Assembly (NCBI GenBank): GCA_036873135.1
Contig: JAPTYO010000008.1
Coordinates: forward strand, 23,103,001 to 23,167,000
Source: Clarkia xantiana subsp. parviflora
Lineage: Eukaryota > Streptophyta > Magnoliopsida > Myrtales > Onagraceae
Direction: 5' to 3'
DNA length: 64,000 bases
Positions 56,993 to 64,000 of this stretch are shown piece by piece. Position 1 is the first letter of the stretch; each line of letters begins with the position of its first letter. The position numbers and the translations under genes were made by a program. Under the pieces are notes generated by a model. That model had not been told where the DNA came from. It was given only the letters and a program-made list of their open reading frames with translations, and searched no databases.

Positions 56993-59540
56993 GGAGTGGA
57001 ACTCTATAATATATGATATCTAATATTAAATTAATAAATAGTTTCGTGACACATCTCTTTCTTGTTTACTAATTTGTCTCTATCTCTTTAGTTATGCAAA
57101 GAGAATAGTCAGAAATTAAAGAGTGTAGTAAGACAAATAAGCTATCTGTGTATACTTGTAAATCAATATGAATGGTTAATGCAGCACCAAAAGTACCATG
57201 ATATATGTGTTCTTCGAAGTGAGATGACTTTACCGAGTTTGCATATCATTGCTTCAGCGGATTGTTGTTCATCCAACCATTAACGATATTAGGACTGTAA
57301 GCAACAACAAATAGAGAGAAGACCATCAAGTGAATACCATAATTTAGAAAGGCAATAAACTCACTATACTTTTATAATGATTTATATCCAAAATTAAGTA
57401 ATGTGTATATTAATTTTGCTAGATTGAGTGAAAACAACATACATGCCATTATCAATCTCCATGTGATATTTTGCATCTTATGTATTCATCTCCATTCATC
57501 TAATCTTCAAGTTCATCATTCTATATCGCACAATAGCTTCAATTATAAACAAATAAATAAATTGTGAATATGTATATAACTGGAAGTTGATTAAACATCT
57601 ATCATTACTATGATTTTTTTTTTTTTTTACCAATGAGAGATTGATAAGGATATGATATGATGCTTTCCATCATAATATAATTACTATAGGAACTTGACCG
57701 TGGCTCTCCTCGAGGGTTACTTCTACGGTTAGGATTCTTTCTCAACTACGATTATCAAATGTGTCGATGAACACATTGTATAAAAGTTAAACTAAATTAA
57801 CTCAAACCAGTTAATTTAAACATTATACGTTTAATTGGATAGAATCCATCGGTATCATAATAAAATCAAACGTAGGCTTACATATTTAATAAACCCTAAA
57901 CCAAACTCCATCATGACAACTTAAATCAACCCTAAATAATAAATAAAACTGACCTATATGCATGCATCTTTGTTGCTTGATATCGATCGATCCATTCCAT
58001 TGTCAGTACCTTTCGACTTGTATATACTTGAGTTTCCTCGCGTTTTGTAGGCACCTGTCAAAACTTACAATTAATTATTCTTTAGAGAACTGATGACCCT
58101 CTAATAAATCAATATCAGAATGACAAAGAAATGACTAACCTGACTGAGTTCCTGATAAATTCCGCGAGCAAATTCATCGACGATGACTACAATTGTTGCT
58201 TCTGATAATACCAACATGCTTATAAATTATCAAGAACCCTAGACCTCTAATAAGAAAAAAAACTCAAACCAATAACTTCTTCAATATCGGGTCTTTGCAC
58301 TTTGACTGCAACTATATGTACTATATATATATAGGTGTGTGTATTTCAGCTGAGCTTTGTAAAGCAGCAACTGGGGATGAAGATACTAAATAGAGAAGAA
58401 GGTTTCACAGAAATCGGCTATCGGCTCTCCTATCCTAAGACATTGGATTTTCTAAACTGTAATATACAAACAGTAATATATAATTGTTGTGTAATTATGT
58501 TGTTGAGTTTCCAAAGAATAATATATTGTGCACAATAATATATATATATATATATATCTACTATCTACTACACAATTAAAAGCACGGCAGGCCCTCACCC
58601 CAAATCGGTGCTTCGTCACCTCCAAACGTCTCCTCTCGCCACCAACCAACGCTTCTCCTCCATAGTCCATACGGCTTCCCCTCCCATGAAACCGTTCAAG
58701 GATTTCAAGACCGATTTACTACCATATCTTAGATACCATCATTCTCTGCAACTGCTTACGATGTCATTATTTGTGCCCAGTTATAATCGGTACTGCAGTT
58801 TCACCTACGGTTGATACCGCCTCCATAGATGTCTCGCTCGTTCCATCTTCCAATCAATTCAGGTAATTGTTCTCTTTCCATCTTTATTCGTCACTTTGAT
58901 AACACTAGGCCAGCGCCATGAGCTCTTTCCGTTACCAAGCCAGTTCAGGTACGCCCAATGATCTTACACCCTATTATGTTACTTTATATGCTATCAATGT
59001 TTATAAATCTCCATATCATCGTTGCTTATATCTTCCTTAACTGTTCGTAGAAATGCCTAAATGACCCAAACTACTAGCAGTCTCCTACCTACATTTATGT
59101 TACAATTTTTCACGGCTTTTCATTGGCCATAAATGCTACTTATTCGGGCATGCGGATGATTCTCATGGTTAGTTTATCGCTCTATTTGTACTTCTAAGAA
59201 AATCAGATCACAACTTTTTGCAAACCTTAACAATAAATAAATATCCATTTTCTGGATGTTATCGTACCCTATTAATTATCAATTAACATTTGTAAATGTT
59301 GGCATAGACTAATGGTACACTGAGTGCCTTTGATTTTATAATAAACCTTTAAATACACAACTCTTTATTACATTATGAAGTCGGGCAAATATCATTCTTC
59401 ACTTAATTTGCTGGACTTTTTTTTTTAAAATCAAGGCTCTTCAAACCAAGGTAGTTTTCTTAATCTTAAATGAAGTATCATAATCTATTTAGAAACTAAT
59501 AAAATGAATAGTCCATTTCTTGTGCCTCAATTCATGATAC
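56990..59540. other. AT-rich DNA, no confident gene
   Basis: A minus-strand stretch at 58135-58205 reads ATIVVIVDEFARGIYQEL before a donor-like GTTAG but matches nothing I know. 58608-58814 is an open frame with a basic, Ser-rich start but no domain. Neither is called as a gene. Confidence 0.35.
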
Positions 59541-59542
59541 AT

Positions 59543-59858
59543 GCTTATTCAAATTCTTGATATTGTGAGAAGGATCTGTCCGAAGAGAGATGTACTTATC
59601 GGGATGGCTCACGACTTTGATCACCACAAAGACAACGACCTTCTTTCAGCATGGTCTAGGAGGTACATTTATTACACTCGGTGATACCAGTTGTTTTTTT
59701 AGTATATCATACTTTCAGAATAATAATTAAGGAAAAAGGAAGTTAATAATGCTTCATGTTTGTGGCTATTTTTGTTATATCCTGCTACTCTACTCTAGGG
59801 ATGGAATACTTGTTGAACTCGCACATAACGATCCCAAGGTCTATATACAGCTTACAAG
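59543..59858 (+). pseudogene. Metallo-beta-lactamase-fold hydrolase, C-terminal fragment
   Basis: Two exon-like blocks join in phase: about 59543-59662 (IVRRICPKRDVLIGMAHDFD then HHKDNDLLSAWSRR, ending AG/GTACAT) and 59799-59858 (GILVELAHNDPKVYIQLT, ending AG/GTGAGT). They resemble the C-terminal region of plant PhnP-like metallo-hydrolases (KRALL.GM.HEFDHHKDN..L.EWS.REGI.V.LAHDG). The metal-binding HxHxDH core was not found upstream, so this is probably a gene fragment. The family assignment is from memory of the motif. Confidence 0.5.
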
Positions 59859-60410
59859 GTGAGTTGTCGTCTTTTCATCGGTGCCTTTCGTGTCATGATT
59901 ACATACTACTAATCACACATATGCATTTAATAGGCATAGTTTACTAGGCTCACAACTCAATTCACAATGCTAAGGCGTTAGTTTGCTAATTGTGTATGTA
60001 GTAGGTTGAAACATTGGTATCACATGTGCCAGTACAAACTAATATTATACCATTTCATTATGTACATACTTGGCTAGAAAATTCCATGTTAGAATTAACA
60101 TCAATCAAATATAAAGAGGACATTGAAGGAATCATTAGATGGGAGTGGTCTTATCTTAATATGGAACTTAAGGAATGACTCGAGGTAGTTTGGTTAGTTG
60201 TTGAGTGGCCATCGGCATGAATTCAGCCATCCGCTACCTAATATTCTTACTTCGCTCGTTACTTTCTTGATTTATACTTAATGTGTTTTGAAGAAAAATG
60301 GGGTCCAACTCATTTTGCTTTTGGCAGCTTAACAAACATTTCATTTCACTGTTTGGCACTTGACTTGACTTTGATCTTATGTGTGCGTATGTATATTGTA
60401 AGCTCTCAGC
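59859..60410. other. Non-coding DNA
   Basis: No further exon of the hydrolase fragment and no other gene is recognised. Confidence 0.4.
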
Positions 60411-60419
60411 TATATAGTT

Positions 60420-61620
60420 TTTTTTATTTGATTTATCAGCTTCAGCTTAAATATAGTTTGGTGGTTGATAGACCTTCGTTTTGATTGCAATCTTCTGCTA
60501 GATGTTTATTTCGATTCTTGAGTGTTTGAGCTTTGCAAGTAGTTTAATGGCTAATTGACTTCCAGGTTGACATCAATCTTCTGACTAGCTACATTCTAAC
60601 TATGTTTGTGTTACTAGGTTTTTAACTTAATCAATTTTAAAATTAACTTGCTATACAAACTTATTTCGCTTTTTGGCAACTACAAATGACACTTGGCTTG
60701 AAATTCGATTTTATAACGCTGTAAGTTTTGTTTAAAACTGAGCTTGCAATGCGGTATCATTGGTGTTTGAACCTCAAATTGATTTTGTCTATATACATAT
60801 TTATTTGGTTTTGGTCATTACCTTTTTTATGTTTCAGCTTTTTAGTTTTATAAAATTAGTTGGTGGCTCGAGTTAAAAAAACAGTCGTCTCACTAAATTG
60901 TTGCTTCCCTAATATTGATCATTTGTTTACCTACATAACACGACTTTTTTTGGAGTTATGTTTATTCTTCAAATTTTGGAATTGAGCTATATACACTATT
61001 TGGTTGTTTATTGACCATCACCTTGAATTTAGTCTAATGCTAGCTAACTTTTTCTGCAATCTCCTGTCTTTAGATTCTTGAGCTTTAAAAAAAAATTGTG
61101 GCGATCGACTTTCGGGTTGAATCAATCTTCTGCCAGCTACTTTCTGACTTTATCAATTTTAATATTTTTAGCCTAATGTGTTTTAAATTAACTTACTGTA
61201 CAAACCCATTTCGCTTTTGGGCAGTTTAGTAAAAGTTAGTCTCTCTGGTAGAGACTTGACTTATTCAATATTATAACTTCCTAAGCTGAGTTTGGGATTT
61301 TCTCTTTGATTCTTCAGTTTCTAACTCAAAACGGGATCCAGTGTGTACTAATCATCAGTTTGAATTTAATTACCAGGTGTGTTTTGATTTTTGTATTTGG
61401 TTTGATTATGCGGTTTATTAAGCTTTAAATAAAGTAGGTGGTGTCTGATCTGTTTTACCACCGGCTTGAGCTCTGTTTTCTACGAACTTTTGACTTTGTT
61501 GGTTTCTTTAATGATTGTTAGTTGGTTTCACTTTTTGGATTTTATTTAGCTTTGAGCTTCAAAGGCAGTTTGCTGGCTGATCAACCCTCGTCTTAATCCA
61601 ATCTGCTATTATCTAACCTG
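60420..61620 (+). repeat. Decayed tandem repeat with a recurring ~65-bp module
   Basis: A module of the form TGAGCTTTAAA..AGTTTGGTGGCTGATCGAC..CTTCGGGTTGAATC..AATCTTCTGC..TAGCTAC recurs near 60433, 60525, 60835 (partial), 61078, 61420 (partial) and 61548. A second block (AATGTGTTTTAAATTAACTT, CATTTCGCTTTTGG) recurs with it. The copies are strongly diverged, implying an old array with a period of a few hundred bases. Confidence 0.55.
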
Positions 61621-62251
61621 GTTGATTGAGCCTTACCTTGAATCCAGTCTTCTACTAGGTAACTTCTCAATTAGTTTGAATTTGTTGATATTTTACTTAA
61701 TGTGATTTGGAGATAAATTGCATTCCAACTTCTTTTGATGAACATCCTAGCTTTATTTTGTGGCTCGGGTCCTCTTCAAGACTCTCCCTACGAATCTCCA
61801 AACTCATGTCGTTAGCTACTAAAGGCTGTGAGATACTTTCTTTGCGCCAGGCTTGGATCAGCCTGGGCTCCACTGGATCCTGTAAGGGGGGGCTCTCTGG
61901 TCTGAATCTGAAATCTAGAATGTGGTGAGTTGCCTTACTCTGTCATGAAGATTTTGGTTGTTACGAGCTTGAGTCAAGCTATGAGTTACTTCTTCTTCAC
62001 AACTGATCCTCCATTAAAATTGATTAATAAAGGAAAATAGTAGAAGAACAAACATTTTCTATATTACCTCGATTCAATTATCCATTTTATTTCGTCTTGA
62101 GCAACTGGTGTACAACTACATGGTTGTCAGCTTTTTTGGTTGATGCCATGTAAAACAACTATTAAAAGTTGATTTTTTAAGAACCACGTGTATTAAATTT
62201 GTTTATTGCTACTATAAATTTTTATATTATTATTTAAACTTTTTATATGCA
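61621..62251. other. Non-coding DNA
   Basis: A GC-richer patch at 61760-61920 is open in one frame (from 61707) but has no recognisable protein. Nothing else is seen. Confidence 0.35.
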
Positions 62252-62260
62252 TTGTATCTA

Positions 62261-63118
62261 GGATTAATACATCGTTTGGTTACTTACGTTTGACAATGTG
62301 ATCGTTTGGTTCAAACGTGTGCTTTTTAGTTACCTACTTTTGCAAATGTCACTGTTTGGTTACTTTTTTTTTTAATAATAATATGTCCAAAATACCCTTT
62401 CTATATCATTCTTCATCGCGTTCTACATGTCATCGCGTTCTTCGTAAATTCATCAATATTTTTATTAAAATAAAAATAAACTTAATTTTTTTTTTCAAAA
62501 TCAAATCCCATTTTAATTTTTTTTGTTTTATTTTAATTTTTGTATGAAAAAACTTGCACAATAAACCGTGATAAATCTGATCTTATCATTTAATCACTGA
62601 AGAATCCAACAAAAGCTGCAGCCACCGAGAGCCACCACCATGGGAAAGAAAGCTCGCTCTTCAGACTAATAATTCTCTACATAATAAATAGAGTTAATAC
62701 CATTCAAATTAGCTGAATTAAGTTGCAAGATTAGCTAAAGAAACGGAGTTAAGAACCATTCAAGCATAGTTAATCCTTCTAATTAGTTAATCTTTAAATC
62801 GTGACAAATTAACTGAATTAATTACATTCACAATAAGTTGTAGGAGCATGTTATATACTTACTTACATATGAGACAGCAAATCGCCCAGTGGTTTTATTC
62901 TTCGTGTTCGTCTTCTTCTATCCATGGATTATCATTCCCATCTTTCATAAGAGATTAAAATAAAAATAAATAAAATATTAAAAGCAAGGGTAAAATTGTC
63001 ATTTATAACTATTTAATCACATTCTGAAACGTTGGTGACCAAATTATCACGTCAAAAAACAAGAGTAACCATTTGATCACATTATACAAACATAAGTAAC
63101 TAAACAATATATTAACCC
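62261..63118. mobile_element. MULE-type MITE, 858 bp, 9-bp target duplication
   Basis: The left end GGATTAATACATCGTTTGG and the inverse of the right end, GGGTTAATATATTGTTTAG, start inverted repeats that continue through TTACTTACGTTTG and AATGTGATC. The perfect 9-bp repeat TTGTATCTA lies at 62252-62260 and 63119-63127. The ends resemble those of the MITEs at 32537 and 33813 (GGGTTAA). The interior is AT-rich and non-coding. Confidence 0.9.
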
Positions 63119-63317
63119 TTGTATCTACTATTAATCGTGTCATTTGTATGTGTTCTTTTTCTCATTATTATTATATTTGTTTCATCCCATTTACATTGAG
63201 AAATAGTATCATTTTTTTTTATTTTTTTTTATTACGGTAACTCATTTCCAATGTTAGTAACAAAATTTAATCTCGAATGAAGTTATCTAATTATAAACGA
63301 TTTATATAATATGTGCC

Positions 63318-63349
63318 GCCACGTGTGCAAAGCACACGCTTACATCTAG
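63318..63349 (+). mobile_element. Helitron 3' terminus (plus strand)
   Basis: Hairpin CGTGTGCAAAGCACACG, then CTTACAT and CTAG (63346-63349), followed by T. It is a different subfamily from the neighbouring minus-strand end. Confidence 0.65.
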
Positions 63350-63355
63350 TATATA

Positions 63356-64000
63356 CTAGTTATTAACGCGTGCGTTGCACGCGTATTAATCGTCTAAAAT
63401 TAAAATACATAATTTATCTTCAGTTTTCTAATATTTTAACATGTAATTAATACATGGCCAAGTTTAGGGGTTGCGAGAAATGAATCTGTGATAAAAAAAG
63501 AACGACACAAAGTAATTCAAAACGGGAAAAATAGAAGAGAATAATTAAGTCAAAAAAATTAACTATTTTTTTAAATTATGATACTAATTTACTGTTATAA
63601 CTAATAATGAGTTGGATTGAGCATGATGTGAGTTATTAACGACAAAGTTGTATCTAATTTATCAACTTGAGGAGTGAAGAATGTAAGCCCGTAATTAACC
63701 ACTTAGAGTCATCGGTGGAGCAGTTTGACCTATACAGACGTAACTATACACTTTTCATGCAATTTTATATCATAATACCAACAAAAATTGATTTAACGTT
63801 AAATGAAATTTCAATTCATTAAAATCTAAAGTTTATACTTGGTTTTATGTCAATTACTTATTTAACTACTAATTAGGTTGTACACAATTTGATTTAATTG
63901 ACAGACTGAAGAACTAAATTAATGATTCGAGACCCTAAATGTTGGACGATGAGTACCAGGTTATCCGTAAAAATTTCAAAATTCAAGAACCGTGGTTGAC
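63356..64000 (-). mobile_element. Helitron 3' portion, minus strand, runs off the window
   Basis: The minus strand ends with hairpin CGCGTGCAACGCACGCG, TTAATAA, CTAG (63359-63356), then T. The whole 0.64 kb is homologous to the inverse-oriented copy at 7720-8416. Its 5' end lies beyond the window. Confidence 0.75.

Overview
This window is nuclear DNA of a flowering plant, most likely a eudicot. The evidence is many-exon genes with GT..AG introns encoding plant-type SERINC and AGD14/15-type ArfGAP proteins, an AT-rich background, and plant transposon families (Ty1/copia, Tat-lineage Ty3/gypsy, Helitron, MULE and hAT MITEs, a tRNA-derived SINE, TRIM). The species cannot be named from the sequence alone.

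Layout. 1-13.4 kb is mostly transposon debris: a copia 3' end with its LTR, a SINE with a 14-bp target duplication, a Tat-like LTR fragment carrying two tandem arrays, a solo copia LTR with a 5-bp duplication, and a Helitron 3' end. 13.8-20.8 kb is the genic core, a convergent pair: an apparently intact 12-exon SERINC gene (+) and a 13-exon AGD14/15-like ArfGAP gene (-) that carries frame lesions and a nonsense codon. 21.7-29.2 kb holds a hAT MITE, an L1 fragment fused to a copia RNase H relic, two opposed copia LTRs, a TRIM array, a second hAT MITE and Helitron termini. 30.3-31.5 kb has a small unrecognised 4-exon gene (74 aa). 32.5-34.6 kb holds two MULE-type MITEs with perfect 9-bp duplications.

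34.6-56.9 kb is one large structure: a ~2.95-kb inverted repeat (arms 34612-48742 and 54002-56947) around a 5.3-kb spacer. The arms contain a copied Trm7/FtsJ-type methyltransferase exon and an 86-codon ORF; the spacer contains a decayed SnRK1-type kinase. The left arm is interrupted by a 10.4-kb non-autonomous Tat-lineage retrotransposon (36275-46644). That element has gag and protease, a second partial gag with its own zinc knuckle, no reverse transcriptase or integrase, a 15-copy tandem repeat, and an antisense, intron-containing Transposase_28-like gene. It is flanked by a direct duplication of about 0.8 kb rather than 5 bp, and the right arm preserves the empty site.

57-64 kb is largely non-genic: a C-terminal fragment of a metallo-beta-lactamase-fold hydrolase, a decayed tandem repeat, a third MULE MITE and two Helitron 3' ends meeting tail to tail. 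Only SERINC, and with less certainty the 74-aa gene, look like functional host genes; most of the rest is mobile DNA or captured gene fragments.
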